A DNA stretch of 64,000 nt from positions 1 through 64,000 of the forward strand of contig JAQMWT010000117.1 in assembly GCA_029834535.1 (NCBI GenBank), read 5' to 3'. The stretch comes from Chrysophaeum taylorii (taxonomy: Eukaryota > Sar > Pelagophyceae > Pelagomonadales > Pelagomonadaceae). Position numbers and translations under genes: made by a program. Under the pieces are notes generated by a model. It was not told the origin of the DNA. It made no database searches and saw nothing but the letters and a program-made list of their open reading frames with translations. Position 1 is the first letter of the stretch, and each line of letters starts with the position of its first letter. Shown piece after piece: positions 21,783 to 32,062 of the stretch.

Positions 21783-23264
21783 TCACGAAGTGAGGTAAAG
21801 AGCACGAAGCCGGAGGAAGGAAGGAGCTTCCGTACTGCGGGTGAAAATATCGCTAAGATTGTGAAGGCGGGGAATGTGTTGGAGATCAATGATGTGGTTG
21901 CGATGATATTCGGCGGTACTGTAAAAGCGAATGTCAATATGGCGGGTGCGCCGTGTGAGACATTGGAGACGGACTTGGGTGACGGTGGTGCTATTATCGA
22001 CATACATTGGGGCCGTGTGACGAGGGAGATCAAAGTCATCAAAAAGTTTGAGAAGCCAAGAGAGCTCAGCAGTAGCAGCGTAAAGAGCGAGCAATTCAGC
22101 TTCAAAAGAAGAGCGAGCAAGTAAGTACTGCGAGCGGGAGCAGTAGGCTATTATAGAGCCAGCAAGGAGAAAACAAAAACCAGTTGTAGAGTGGCGGTCA
22201 TCAGGGTCGTCGGCCCAGCTGGAGTCGGAATAACCACAGAGACGAAGGGTAGAATCGCGACCAAGAATAAGGGCAAGATCCTGAGAACCGTTGAGATAAC
22301 GCAGAGTGTGGGATAAAGCGTGCCAGTGGGGTTTACCAGGATTGTGGGAAAAACGCGCACACTGATTGACGGACCAAGTGACATCAGGGCGAGTCATGAT
22401 GGAGATGAAGAGGACACAGCCAACAATACGGCGAAAAGTGACGCGCGCCATGAAGATGTGATCTGGAGAACCAGGAGTAGGACAATCAGCCGCAAAAAGA
22501 TGAAGACCTTTGGGAGCGGGAGTCACTTCAGGTTTACTGTTGATGAAACGATGTTCGGTAAGGATCTCACGTATAGCATGGGATTGGTCAAGAGTGAGGG
22601 TTTTCTGAGAGCGATCACGCGTAATGCGAAGACCAACGTAAGAGGTGAGATCAAGCTCATTGACGTCAGTGAAAGTGCGGAAACGGAGGAAAAAGGCTTG
22701 GTAATGGCCAATGCAATGACGAGGGTGCGCCACAAGAAGATCATCAACGACAAGAACGAGACGCAGGACAACGGTAGAATTGAGCACGAGCTTGTAATTG
22801 CAAGTGTCACCAGATCCGCGGACGAGGCCACAATCATTGAGAAGGAAGCGTTCCAAATAAAGCCACCAATTGCGACAAGCTTGTTTGCAACCATACCAAG
22901 AGCGACGGAGCTTGTAAACGATTTTGGAACCATCGGTGGGTTGGCGATGAGCATAGCCTTCGGGTGGCCAGACATAGATGTCTTCGTTAATGGGAGCTTG
23001 GATAAAAGCGGAGCTGACATCCAACTTGTGCAAATCCCAGTCATGAACAGCGACAAAGGTTAGAAAGAAACGGATCGTGACGATGTTAGCAACCGGTGAG
23101 TAGGTGTCATGATAATCAATGCCGTGAACCTGGGTGTGACCGCGGACGACGAGGCGAGCCTTGTACGATTTGAAGCGGCCAGTGTCATACTTCTTGCGGA
23201 GGATCCACTTGAGGGTACAAATGCTGCCAGAAAAGTCGAAGGAAGGCGAACAACATCCCAGCAA
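21783..23264 (-). CDS. Copia-2 reverse transcriptase and RNase H
   Basis: About 490 residues in one frame. RT landmarks: YKARLVVRGHTQVHGIDYHDTYSPV, LHKLDVSSAFIQAPINEDIYV with the first catalytic Asp, and LVLVVDDLLVA as the YVDD box with both Asp present. RNase H landmarks: GYSDSSWADDPDDRHSTTGF, SSFEAELLALYAAT and MYVDNSTTV. This is the standard copia C-terminal module and is intact here. The preceding RT start lies in another frame (near 23280-23340), so the polyprotein is interrupted. Confidence 0.9.
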   Translation of the reverse strand: MLGCCSPSFDFSGSICTLKWILRKKYDTGRFKSYKARLVVRGHTQVHGIDYHDTYSPVANIVTIRFFLTFVAVHDWDLHKLDVSSAFIQAPINEDIYVWPPEGYAHRQPTDGSKIVYKLRRSWYGCKQACRNWWLYLERFLLNDCGLVRGSGDTCNYKLVLNSTVVLRLVLVVDDLLVAHPRHCIGHYQAFFLRFRTFTDVNELDLTSYVGLRITRDRSQKTLTLDQSHAIREILTEHRFINSKPEVTPAPKGLHLFAADCPTPGSPDHIFMARVTFRRIVGCVLFISIMTRPDVTWSVNQCARFSHNPGKPHWHALSHTLRYLNGSQDLALILGRDSTLRLCGYSDSSWADDPDDRHSTTGFCFLLAGSIIAYCSRSQYLLARSSFEAELLALYAATAELSWLLKLFDDFDLPRHTAPMYVDNSTTVTQVRLQCLTRRTRHIDIRFYSTAEYHRNHIIDLQHIPRLHNLSDIFTRSTEAPSFLRLRALYLTS

Positions 23265-24419
23265 CCAAGCTGACCAAGGGAGCTATACTCTTTAGCGATG
23301 GCTTGCAACCAGCCAGGACGCTCAGGATTGGTCTGAGCTAAAGCTTCACGTAAATGGGTGGAAGTAATGGTAGTTTCGTCAGTGTATGAATACTGAGAGG
23401 TTTCTTCGGAAGCAGAGTAATAAACATGTGCATGGGGATCAACAAGGGTGTTAGCTAAACAAAGGGGAAGGAAGACATAATGAACTAACAAACGAAAGCT
23501 AACATAAGAGACATACAAAGAGTTACAGGAGGAAACAGAAGCGACAGAGGAAACAGAATCGACATTGTGACAGGATGAAACAGAATCGCCCGTATAAAAG
23601 TTTGTTGGTGGTTGTAACGCGCGTTGGTCGACTTTGCGCGGTCGGCCCCGTCTGGCTCGACGTAATGGTGCACGTTTCGTATTGTCCGGTAACGGTTGAG
23701 ATATTGTTTCAGGGGTGATCAGTCCCAATAAGGCCGGCTCCTGAGCATCAAAAACAGAAGACACGGGAGCAACAGCGGAAGATAAACGAGGGTCGTAATA
23801 AAATAGGGTCGTAATAAAATAAGTCAGGAAAACGAGAATCCACAAGAGACGGAGGAAGGGGTTGAGAGGACAGAGACTTACGCAGAGCAAAATTTTCATC
23901 AAAAACAAAATCAATCGAGGTGTGGATGACAGGACCAGTGGGGCGTTGAAGCAATATGCGATATCCAGGGCCTGCAGAGGGATACCCAATGAAGATACCG
24001 GTTATAGCTTTGGTAGGCCATTTGTCGCCAGTAAGAATTGCAGCAGGACAGCCCCAAACACGAAGAAAATCAACACGGGGGAGAGTTTCATGTAGCATTT
24101 CATATGGCGTCATATATCCAGGATTAGAGGCATTTGGCATGCGCTCAGAGATGAAGTCAGCCGTTTCCATGGCCCAACGCCAAAAATCAGGTGGACGGTG
24201 CGCATGTACCAAAAGAGTGCGAGTAATATCAGCAGTTGCGCGATGAGAGCGTTCCACAACACCAGAAAAAGCGTGCGCCTGTGAAGTTTTGGACTGAGCT
24301 GCAGGAGCACGTTTGAGAGCGATGTTGTTGCCCAGACAGAAGGTTTCGAATTGGCCCATAAGAGAGCGGTCACGATCGGTGTAGATGAGGGCAATGCGAT
24401 ATCCGAATGGGCGAACCAC
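23265..24419 (-). pseudogene. Copia-2 integrase core, linker and RT start
   Basis: From 24419 to about 23860 one frame encodes integrase residues: IYTDRDRSLMGQFETF (second Asp), FSGVVERSHRA (Glu), then LRVWGCPAAIL and the copia post-core ITGIFIGYPSAGPGYRIL. A second frame (from about 23790) carries a Pro/Arg linker and the RT entry WLQAIAKEYSSLGQLGCWDVV. Frameshifts fall near 23850 and 23270. Confidence 0.8.
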
Positions 24420-25523
24420 GGTAGACAGAAAAGTTCGAGTTGACGAGCGTTCGTAAGTGCATCGTGTCGTGGAGCAAAGTAACGTGTGCGGCGGCGCGTA
24501 TGATCATCGACAAACGTGAGGATCGCGCGATCTTGATATATGAAGGATGGGACGCCTGCAAACATGAGATCGGCGTGGATAATAAGGTAGGGCGCAACGG
24601 CACGTGGACGAGACAAAGGCTCGGAGGCAGGAAGCGAAGTGGAAGCGGAAGCATGGGCTTTACGTTGGCCAACATGCGCAGCATGCATTTTACCGAGAGC
24701 ACAACCAGGACGAAAAGAAAGAGACGCGGAGCTCGGGAAAAGCGGTGCGCCAACAGCGAGAGAAGACAATCGGCGGATATAAGAAGGACTGTAGTGACCA
24801 AGACGAGCATGCCAAAGGTCGAAGGTAAGTTGAGTGCGTTGACACACAGCGGGAAACGCACAAGGGTCATGGACACGGGGGCAAGAAGAAAATGCCACAA
24901 AAGGTGAAACGAAGTCCGCGTAGGGCGCAGCGGTCGTATTGCCGATCCAACAGACGATCAAAAGAAGACCACAGCGACGAAGCAGGGGAATAACGTGATG
25001 CGTTTGGCGGTGACGTAAAATACGTTGCGGATGAGCAGGGCCAACGGCCTGAATGGTGTAAAAATCGTAACCAACTTGCTCAAGGGCATGATCCGAAAGA
25101 ATCCGTTTGTCACCAAGGCCAGGAGAGATGAGGGTATGCGGGAACGCGACATGGATGCCATGAGGGGCGGAAAGAGTGGGTGCAGGAGAAGGAAGACCAC
25201 GATTGTCAAGAGGACCAATTGAAGGGAACGTTAAGTGAGCAGTGCCAGAACCAGAAACAGAGCCAGTGCCGATAGCAGAAGTGATGGAATGCTGTTGACT
25301 GTTGTCAAGGTCAGTGAAACCTGCTGGGGAATTGAAGAGATTGACGTTGGCACTGGTATCGTAGACAACGAGACGAAGGTTGGTGCTGTGAAGGTAGTCG
25401 CGCTCACGGGCGGTGAGCAGAGCGGTAAGGGCATAGGTGGAGGAAAGGACTTGGTGAATGGAGGGGGAGATGGAAAGAAGATGGAAATTGAAAGACGGAT
25501 AGGTGGGTGCAGAAAGAGATGGG
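24360..25523 (-). pseudogene. Copia-2 protease and integrase N-terminus
   Basis: The frame holds the protease site LVVYDTSANVNLF (near 25370), the pre-integrase segment LWHARLGHYSPSYIRRL with GCALGKMHAAH (HHCC zinc module), and HADLMFAGVPS ... LTFVDDHTRRRTRYF with the first catalytic Asp of integrase. It ends near 24360, where the next frame takes over. The order protease then integrase confirms Ty1/copia. Confidence 0.85.
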
Positions 25524-26659
25524 TCAGGAAGGGAGACAGCGGTGCGGGACAGAGGGTGTGGTGGAGGGTGGCAACGCAAGAAGCGGCGGAGAGGATTGAG
25601 ATGGAGGCAAGAGTGGAATGGGGGCGGAAAGATAATTTTGGTAGAAGGGTGGATGGGGCCGAGGTGGGTATTGGGGATTGGACCGAGGTGGGTATTGGGG
25701 AGTTGACCGACGTGGGTATTGATATTGATGCCGAGGGCGGGCGGTGGCTTGTGAGAGCAAATAGCGCTGGCGCTTATGACAATCTTCCTGGTGATGGCCA
25801 GGAATACCACAAAAGTGACAAAGATCAGTATGGCGTGGGCGCTTGCGATGGAAACCACGGGAAGATGAAGATGAAGGTCGGTTACGGAAAGATGTTCGAA
25901 AAGATGGGCGAGGGCTAGAACGTTGTTGGGAGCGCAAAGCATTGAGGCGATGAAGGTATTTATCAGAAGGATGGTTGGTACGACCGTAAAAGTTGCAACG
26001 TTCACGATGACGGGGACTTTCACGGAACGTAGCATGGACAAGCGCAGACTTGGTCTGAAGATAATCAAAAACTTTACTGTGGAGGCGATCAACGAAACCA
26101 TCATATGTGCGCAGTTTAGGATCAAGTACAATGAGATCCTTAGACAAGATCGAGTCGGGGATTTTCGTCTGAAGCAATTGCAATGCAAGTGTGTCAGGGA
26201 AATCTTGATGATGCCGAGCAACTTGAACACCAGTGATGAACTTGTTAAGAAAAGACTCAAGTTCATCGATATTGTTGCACACCAAGGAATGCAGTGAAGC
26301 AACTGCAGACTGAGCGACACGATCACCATGGCCCATGTAAACATCAGTAATGCGCTTGTAAAGCCGCGTGAAGTTCATATCGCGGTTTTCACGGATATCC
26401 GCACGATCAGTATCATGCATTGGTAGCGCCATGAAGAGTGCAGAGTACCAGCGTTGCTGCTTAAAAGACCAAATTCTTCTTCAGAGCAGCCAGAGGCGGA
26501 AATGCTAGTCCAAGTGTCATTGGTCAAGATAATGCGACCACCGGTGGAAATGATCATGTTTTCCAGGCGCCGGGTCCATTGGTGAAAAAGATGTCGCTCA
26601 CCACTGAAGGCATCGAGTTTTTGCGAAAGCTTGCTATCTTTAATTTCGATCGAGGACAT
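25524..26659 (-). pseudogene. Copia-2 gag with CCHC zinc knuckle
   Basis: ATG at 26659 (MSSIEIKDSKLSQKLDAFSG). A frameshift near 26435 moves to the frame that carries the rest of gag, including DTLALQLLQTKIPDSI and the zinc knuckle CHFCGIPGHHQEDC (CX2CX4HX4C), followed by a Pro/Arg-rich tail with QYPRRSTPQYPPRSNPQ-type repeats. The knuckle identifies it as nucleocapsid. Confidence 0.85.
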
Positions 26660-26745
26660 GATACACGATAACGAACCGAACACGTAGCAATGAACTGAAG
26701 CCGATAAGGAGTCGCCGTGAAGTCAAGCACACGTTCGATCGAAAC

Positions 26746-26763
26746 GAACGAGCACCTCTACCA
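26746..26763 (-). promoter_or_regulatory. Candidate primer-binding site, Copia-2
   Basis: Directly abuts the 5' LTR and reads TGGTAGAGGTGCTCG on the - strand, consistent with pairing to a tRNA 3' end. The tRNA is unidentified. Confidence 0.45.
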
Positions 26764-26859
26764 TGTGACAACTGGAATGAAGCGTTAGACTAGCGATAAG
26801 AGAGTGACGTAGGGATACTGGATACGTGGTGCAGGGGTAAGTGTCATAGCTTCCTCACA
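26764..26859 (-). repeat. 5' LTR of Copia-2
   Basis: 96 bp and nearly identical to the left LTR. Followed on the right by the duplicated target ACTTG and then the TC start of H3. Confidence 0.9.
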
Positions 26860-26864
26860 ACTTG

Positions 26865-26885
26865 TCCTTACTACTAATCGACAGA

Positions 26886-26957
<72 letters not shown>

Positions 26958-27545
26958 CACTGCAACGGTACCAGATACATGATCGATCGTGTCGTTGTCA
27001 CCGAGGCTCCTCCAACCTGTGTCCCTTAAGGCCCGCCTACGCCAAACGATCAACAAGAGCCAGGGCCAGACGCCCCGCGAGGTCGGCGTCCTCTTTCCCA
27101 AGCCCGTCTTCTGCCACGTCCAGCTCTATGTGGCTCTCTGTCGATCGGCATCCCCGAGGATATACTCATCTGGGTCGACGACTCCACCCTACCCCACACG
27201 TGCTGCGCAATACCGCTAAGCCCCCTCACGGCGTCTACACGCGCACTGTAGGTGAACTTACTGGGACCAGGTGAACTTACTGGGGTTGGAGATTGGGACT
27301 AGGTGAGCTGAGTGACCAGGTGAAACTGGGACCAGGTGAACATACTGGGGTTTTTATAGTAAAGGGTTTTTTAGAGTAAACTAAAAGGTTGGCGGCGCGT
27401 GCGGGTCAAAGCAGCTTGGATTGGCGGGGGTGAGAGCGACGAGCTCAAAGGAGAGTGGGGTGAGTGGGTGTGAGCACGAGTGGGTTTACGCCGAACTTAC
27501 TAGGGTTAGATATTGGGACTAGGTGAACTTACTGGCCTGCACTTG
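26865..27545 (+). mobile_element. H3, Helitron element with internal deletion
   Basis: Starts TCCTTACTACTAATCGAC and ends CCTGCACTTG before T. A long uninterrupted TCTG tract (26886-26957) leads straight into CACTGCAACGGTACCAG, so the first half of the helicase remnant is missing compared with H4-H8. The LPKPVF-type motif region and the minisatellite remain. Confidence 0.9.
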
Positions 27546-27709
27546 TTTTTTACTAACGTTTGAGTAAATGCACAACGCTGAAGAAGAACGACACGACACA
27601 AACGGGAAGGTCAATATGAGTCTGGCCACATGGCTGGCGCTCGACGATAGTGGCGTAATCGATTTGAATCAAGCTGCTCGCGATACTTGCGTCGCTCTCG
27701 CACGCTGTG

Positions 27710-28480
27710 ATGGCCTCGGGAGAGTACAACTTCACGCGCACGCTCCTGCACGGTTTGTATGAGCCCCCAGGAGACGGGCCGCCGATCCCAGGGATCGGGC
27801 GGTAGAGCGATGATCAACACGCAAGCCGCGCGGGCAAGTTCTTCGTCATCATTGACAAGTACGAGAAGAGGGTGGGGAAAGGAAAGGCGAAGGTGGTTCG
27901 GAGCTCGACGCTGTACGACGCAAAGAGGAGGCCGCTGCAGCGAGGGACGACTTTCGGGAGGAGCACGAGCCGCGGGAGAACAAGCGCAAGCCTGCGGGCG
28001 CGCCGGTTGCCACGGAGGAGACGGCGAAGAGGCCGCCGAAGTTGGTGGCCGCGTCGTCGCCGCTGCTGAAGAAGGCCAAGTTCGCGCCGGCCTTTGTGGG
28101 ACTGAAACGGGTGCTCGTCGTGCCGTCGGAGACAGCTCACTGGGCCGGCCTATCCAGAACAAGAAGCGCAAGGATGAGTTATTCGACTCAAAGCGCGCCG
28201 AGGATCTCGCCAAGTGCTTGCAGCGCGCCCAGAGAAAGCGGAAGACGAGGCACTTTTCGAGGAACATGGCGTACGTTTCATGCGGTACTCGCGGACGGCC
28301 CGCGAGTACAAGCTCGTCTACCGCGCCGAGAATGGAGGCAAAGACGAGATCGCCCATCTCGCGATCGAAACCCAGCGCCGCGCCAAGAAGCTCAAGCGGA
28401 ATGCCGGAACCCGTCGCTCCATTCCCCAGTCTGAGCTGCAGCGCGCCAACAACAGCGGCATGGACTCTATTACCGGATAA
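27710..28480 (+). pseudogene. Decayed gene of unknown function
   Basis: A plausible start is ATG 27710 (MASGEYNFTRTLLHGLYEPP). After a TAG the same frame continues (KFFVIIDKYEKRVGKGKAKVV), then sensible sequence jumps frames: a Lys/Glu-rich segment (KEEAAAARDDFREEHEPREN), then NKKRKDELFDSKRAEDLAKCL, then KAEDEALFEEHGVRFMRYS to the TAA at 28478. Charge-rich composition suggests a nuclear or nucleic-acid-binding protein. Short introns could explain some jumps, but no convincing splice signals were seen and the in-frame TAG argues for decay. A competing - strand frame looks less protein-like. Confidence 0.4.
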
Positions 28481-28795
28481 ATCCGTAGTAGATCGCTGGA
28501 CAGTGTCGCGATAGGTCCGAGAGGGTACCCCGCACACTTCAGAGCCGAGTCCGCTTGGAAATCCGGGGGTCTCGGGCCATTTTTTCCGTACCGCGGGCGA
28601 CCGAGGACAGATTCGAGCCTTAATGGACTAAAAGAGGGCTCACGTCGCTCTGCCGGGTCACCCGAGACCACTTGTACCTTCACGGACCGTGCAAGGGGGC
28701 GTTTCGGCGGATGTGGTCGGGCGACACGCGGGTTTGGGTCGGAACGATTTTTTTTTTGCGCAAACTGAAAGTGGGCTTATGGTCGAATACGCTTG
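28481..28795. other. No gene seen
   Basis: GC-rich sequence with a T run at about 28750. No ORF, repeat family or RNA gene was recognised. Confidence 0.5.
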
Positions 28796-28868
28796 GACTG
28801 GCACCTGTCGGTCCGGCCTGGCTCCCATGCTCGGGAGAGGTCTGAAGTTAGTTAGTTAGTTAGTTAGT
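28796..28868 (+). mobile_element. S6, 5'-truncated retroposon
   Basis: Contains only the last ~73 bp of family S, starting at GACTGGCACCTGTCGG and ending in an extended (TTAG)n tail. It is flanked by TACGCTTG at 28788-28795 and 28869-28876. A 5' truncation with an intact tail and target duplication is typical of target-primed reverse transcription by LINE machinery. Confidence 0.9.
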
Positions 28869-29431
28869 TACGCTTGTATGGTCAAGTAGGCTAATCCGGA
28901 GAAGCCGCCCATCCTTTTCTGCTATATCACTAACGTTCTCCTAGCCTCAAGTAAGAGGTTTTTGGGCAAGAGATTGTTGTGGCGACGAGCGAGGTGTAAC
29001 CCCTACCTAGGCCGACTACCTCGAGTATACGAGGGCGGAGGCTTGTCTAGGCGAGCCCCCCGGCTAAGCCGCGTTTCGTCTGGCCATAGTCCGCTTACCC
29101 TGACTCGGCTGATGTCCTCGTAGAGCACGAGGATGCCGGACAGTTAGCGGCTTCGAGCGGCTTCTCTCTCTACGCCTCGCAGAAATCACCACTGGATCGC
29201 CATCTCGAGTGCGAGAGGACAAATCGTTTAAGGTAAGTAGAAGGGCTAGATCGCCAGCTGTCCTCGAGGAAGGATGCGGACGTATGCTTGGATGCTCGTG
29301 AGGAAAGGGCTACGATAAGAGGAACGGTAGGGTAGTGCTGACAGCAGGAGTTGCTGCTACAGGGGAGATCTATTACACCGGCAGACCAGAGCGTAGAGCG
29401 AGGCGAGAGCAGATCTTACAGGGCCAGGATC
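28869..29431. other. No gene seen
   Basis: Mixed sequence with no ORF that looks coding. One AGGTAAGTAG splice-donor-like string occurs near 29231, without other support. Confidence 0.4.
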
Positions 29432-29671
29432 ATGATGTCTGGGGTCCCGCGTCGTGCACATCGATCTCGACCGCTCCGGACATATGTCATTTCAGGGCCG
29501 CCCGACCGCTTCTTAGTTGTGCTCGACGTAACAGAAACGGCGAAGCTACCAACATGGGCAGTGCGCGAAGGCACGGAGTGGAAAGAGATAGATACAAACG
29601 GGGCGGGAAAAAAAAAGGCCCACCACGGTGCCGACGACAGTCCGGGCCCGCCTCAGCAGCTGCGGGTATGA
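29432..29671 (+). CDS. Small ORF, unknown function
   Basis: About 79 residues (MMSGVPRRAHRSRPLRTYV ...), with the central segment DRFLVVLDVTETAKLPTWAV followed by a Lys-rich tract. It stops at a TGA (29669), but the same frame stays open for a further ~60 codons of reasonable composition to a TAA at 29851, where the convergent gene on - also ends. Either the TGA is a disabling mutation or the true gene is short. No family recognised. Confidence 0.35.
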   Translation: MMSGVPRRAHRSRPLRTYVISGPPDRFLVVLDVTETAKLPTWAVREGTEWKEIDTNGAGKKKAHHGADDSPGPPQQLRV

Positions 29672-29850
29672 ATTCGCAAGCTCTACCACAAAAAAACGGA
29701 CGACACAACCCACTTTGGTTCGGTGTTATATACGACAAACGAAAAACGGCCAGAGGTCGACCAAAACGGACGAAACTCGCAGCACGTGTCCACCGACATA
29801 GTTGCTTCAGCGCGGATGGACCAAGACGCCGTTCGTTATTCTTCGTTTGG

Positions 29851-31968
29851 TTAAGTCGGCTTGGTCCGACTGTGGCCCGGTCGCGTTTGCGGGGTGTACA
29901 AGGCGGTCGCGCATAAGCAGCCACCGCGCAATTGGCCATGCGTGAGCACGGTGCCGTGCCATCGTTCGCGAGCATGGAGCCTGATGATGACGCCAGCGCC
30001 GTTGATGCCACACATGGGCACAGCGACGGCCCGGTCGACGACAAACGCCCAGTCGTGGTCGTCCGAGAACCACGCGGTCGCACGGGCTCGCGTCGCACTG
30101 GCAAGCTCGCTCTCGATAAGGTTCGCGAGGTCTACGAGGAGTTTTTTTTCTTCCGCGGAGCGAGCGCCGTCGAGGGCGCGGAGGCATTTGAGAACCTGGT
30201 CGCTCCTCTTGATGCGGCCGCGAATATAGACAAGATCCATCGAGACGATCGTCGTCAAGAGCTCAGGGTGATCGGAATCCTGCGTGTCGACATGGTACGC
30301 GTTATGCAGGCCCCTCGAGAAGGCGTGGCACGGCGGAACAGGCGGAAAAATATTAATTTTTTTGAGGACATTGCGTTCGGCTCGCATGCCGTCGCCGAAG
30401 ATGCCGTCGTCGACGAGGTGGTCGACGAGACGCGCGGACGCCGTGTCGATCATCTCGTCAAGAAATTCCCTCAGTGCCTTATCTTTGGTCTTTTTGGCCT
30501 GCCCGTGGCGCCGGCCCGCGAACCTCATCGGGCCGTGCATGTAGTAGAGCTGGTTGTGTCCCGAATGCGATTCCCGTACGACGACCTTGCAAATCCTGGA
30601 CCACGCGAGCCAGAGGAGCGCGAGGATGTCGACGGCCTTTGCCCCTTTCGAGCCCGGTATTATGGCGCGGACGCTCGCGACCGGGGTCCCGTATGCGTCG
30701 ACGATGTCCGCCGAGGAGCCAGGCGCGAGGTGGCGGATTTCGTGGAGCTCCTCCTGAGGCATCGGCTCGGGCGTCGCCTCGCCTCCCGGTACCTCGACGC
30801 GCACCACCGGCACCACGTGGCCGCACGCCACCCGCATACGCGTCCAGTGACCTTGGTCGTCCGAGATGATTCTTCGCCATTCGCCAACCAGCTTGAGGAG
30901 CGGGCTGTCGACGGGCGGCATTCGCTGTCGTATTTTTTCGTTCTTCCAAGCCGCGTCCACGTAGTCTCGGCCGGCTTTGTAACGCGCGGGACCTTTCGGA
31001 TGGCGTCTTGACGGATCCGAAGAATGCGTGTCGCGCTCGTCCAATGTGTTGAAAGTACTGATGCACGAGCACCGCAAGCACGGCCATTTGCCGCAAAACC
31101 CGCACTTTTCCTCGGGGAGCTTGATGCCGCGTCCGCAACGACAGTAGCACGGGTGGATCGAGTTCAAATCGACCGTGTCGCCTGTTTCGTGGTCCTCCCA
31201 CTTTATGTCGTACGTCGCGTCTTCGTTGCAGAGCTCGACCACCGCCGGGTACCACTTGCCATCTCCCGATCTCGCGCACTTCCCCCATTTCACCTCGACG
31301 GGCTGGCCGACTTCGAACAACCCACCGCTGGTCGACGAGGCGGGGCCACCGCTGGTCGACGAGGCGGAGCCACCGCTGGTCTCCTCCGTCTCGTCAACCA
31401 TCGCCGCTGCTTGCGCAGGATCATCGTCGTCAATCACGTCGTCATCGTCGTCGCGACAGGGACTCGTTGTTGGTGGGTCCACTTGCAGCGGCGGCGGCGG
31501 CGGCGGCGGCGTCGGCGTCTCGGGGGGAGGTGCCTGTTTTTTGTGTCGCGCTAAACGTGGCGACTGCTGCTTGCGCTTTCTTCCATACGTGCGACTCGGC
31601 GTCACGACCTGCGGCAGCGCGCGCTGTTCTCTAGCGGCTGGGGGTTTCGTGTTGCAACGGTGCCTGTCGCGGAGGTCGCGGCTGCTGAATCCTTTGCCGC
31701 ATGTGAGGCAGGGCCACTTGCCGCACTCGTTGCAAGAGTCGCAGCAAAATGCTTCGTAGGTCGTCGCGGTGCGCGTCGTGTCGCAGCCAGGGCAGGTGAC
31801 GGTCAGGGTGCGGACAAAGTCGTGAGGAAGCCAGTTCCGGCCGTTGCCTGAGCCTACCCAGGTGACGTAGACGTGGCCACTGTCGCTGTCCTTGTCGACC
31901 GTGGCCGGGTACCACGTGTTGTGGGGTTTGTAGAAACCCAAGACCTCGGTGCCGGCGTCTAACAACAT
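29851..31968 (-). CDS. Tudor/Agenet-like, zinc and 2OG-oxygenase-like protein
   Basis: 705 residues from ATG 31968 (MLLDAGTEVLGFYKPH). Residues ~5-50 resemble a Tudor/Agenet barrel (GFYKPHNTWYPATVDKDSD ... VYVTWVGSG). A Cys cluster with C2H2-like CLTCGKGFSSRDLRDRHRC follows. After a Pro/Asp-rich linker the pair repeats: EVGQPVEVKWGKCARSGDGKWYPAVVEL, then CRCGRGIKLPEEKCGFCGKWPC. The C-terminal part has HVDTQDSD (near residue 560), ERWHGTV (near 670) and an Arg 10 residues after that His, the layout of an Fe(II)/2-oxoglutarate double-stranded beta helix (HxD...H...R). The oxygenase call is tentative. It is the only long, undamaged non-transposon gene in the window. The Helitron array starts ~95 bp upstream of its start codon. 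Confidence 0.6.
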   Translation of the reverse strand: MLLDAGTEVLGFYKPHNTWYPATVDKDSDSGHVYVTWVGSGNGRNWLPHDFVRTLTVTCPGCDTTRTATTYEAFCCDSCNECGKWPCLTCGKGFSSRDLRDRHRCNTKPPAAREQRALPQVVTPSRTYGRKRKQQSPRLARHKKQAPPPETPTPPPPPPPLQVDPPTTSPCRDDDDDVIDDDDPAQAAAMVDETEETSGGSASSTSGGPASSTSGGLFEVGQPVEVKWGKCARSGDGKWYPAVVELCNEDATYDIKWEDHETGDTVDLNSIHPCYCRCGRGIKLPEEKCGFCGKWPCLRCSCISTFNTLDERDTHSSDPSRRHPKGPARYKAGRDYVDAAWKNEKIRQRMPPVDSPLLKLVGEWRRIISDDQGHWTRMRVACGHVVPVVRVEVPGGEATPEPMPQEELHEIRHLAPGSSADIVDAYGTPVASVRAIIPGSKGAKAVDILALLWLAWSRICKVVVRESHSGHNQLYYMHGPMRFAGRRHGQAKKTKDKALREFLDEMIDTASARLVDHLVDDGIFGDGMRAERNVLKKINIFPPVPPCHAFSRGLHNAYHVDTQDSDHPELLTTIVSMDLVYIRGRIKRSDQVLKCLRALDGARSAEEKKLLVDLANLIESELASATRARATAWFSDDHDWAFVVDRAVAVPMCGINGAGVIIRLHARERWHGTVLTHGQLRGGCLCATALYTPQTRPGHSRTKPT

Positions 31969-32062
31969 AGTTCGCACAATGTAATAAATTCTGTTGATGG
32001 AATCAACAGCTACGAATCGAATAATTGGCCCGACCGTCCATCCGACCAGTCTTATCTTCTTA

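Larger units (their letters stand above)
21564..26859 (-). mobile_element. Copia-2, young Ty1/copia element
   Basis: Two 96-bp LTRs (21564-21659, 26764-26859) bound the element, differ at about two positions, and are inverted at their ends (TGTGA/TCACA). The 5-bp duplication ACTTG flanks it at 21559-21563 and 26860-26864. - strand order is gag, protease, integrase, RT, RNase H. Several frameshifts break pol despite the near-identical LTRs. The target is exactly the H2/H3 junction. Confidence 0.9.

Noticed and set aside
21696-23063. + strand frames over Copia-2
   Set aside because: They are antisense to the RT and RNase H coding frame, which has clear motifs.
26885-26960. Long TCTG tract as a functional microsatellite
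   Set aside because: It is the variable leader of Helitron H3 and occurs in all units at different lengths.
27611-28537. 308-codon - strand frame
   Set aside because: Its product is Pro/Arg/Ser-rich in the way antisense GC-rich frames are; the + strand pieces have more protein-like charge patterns.
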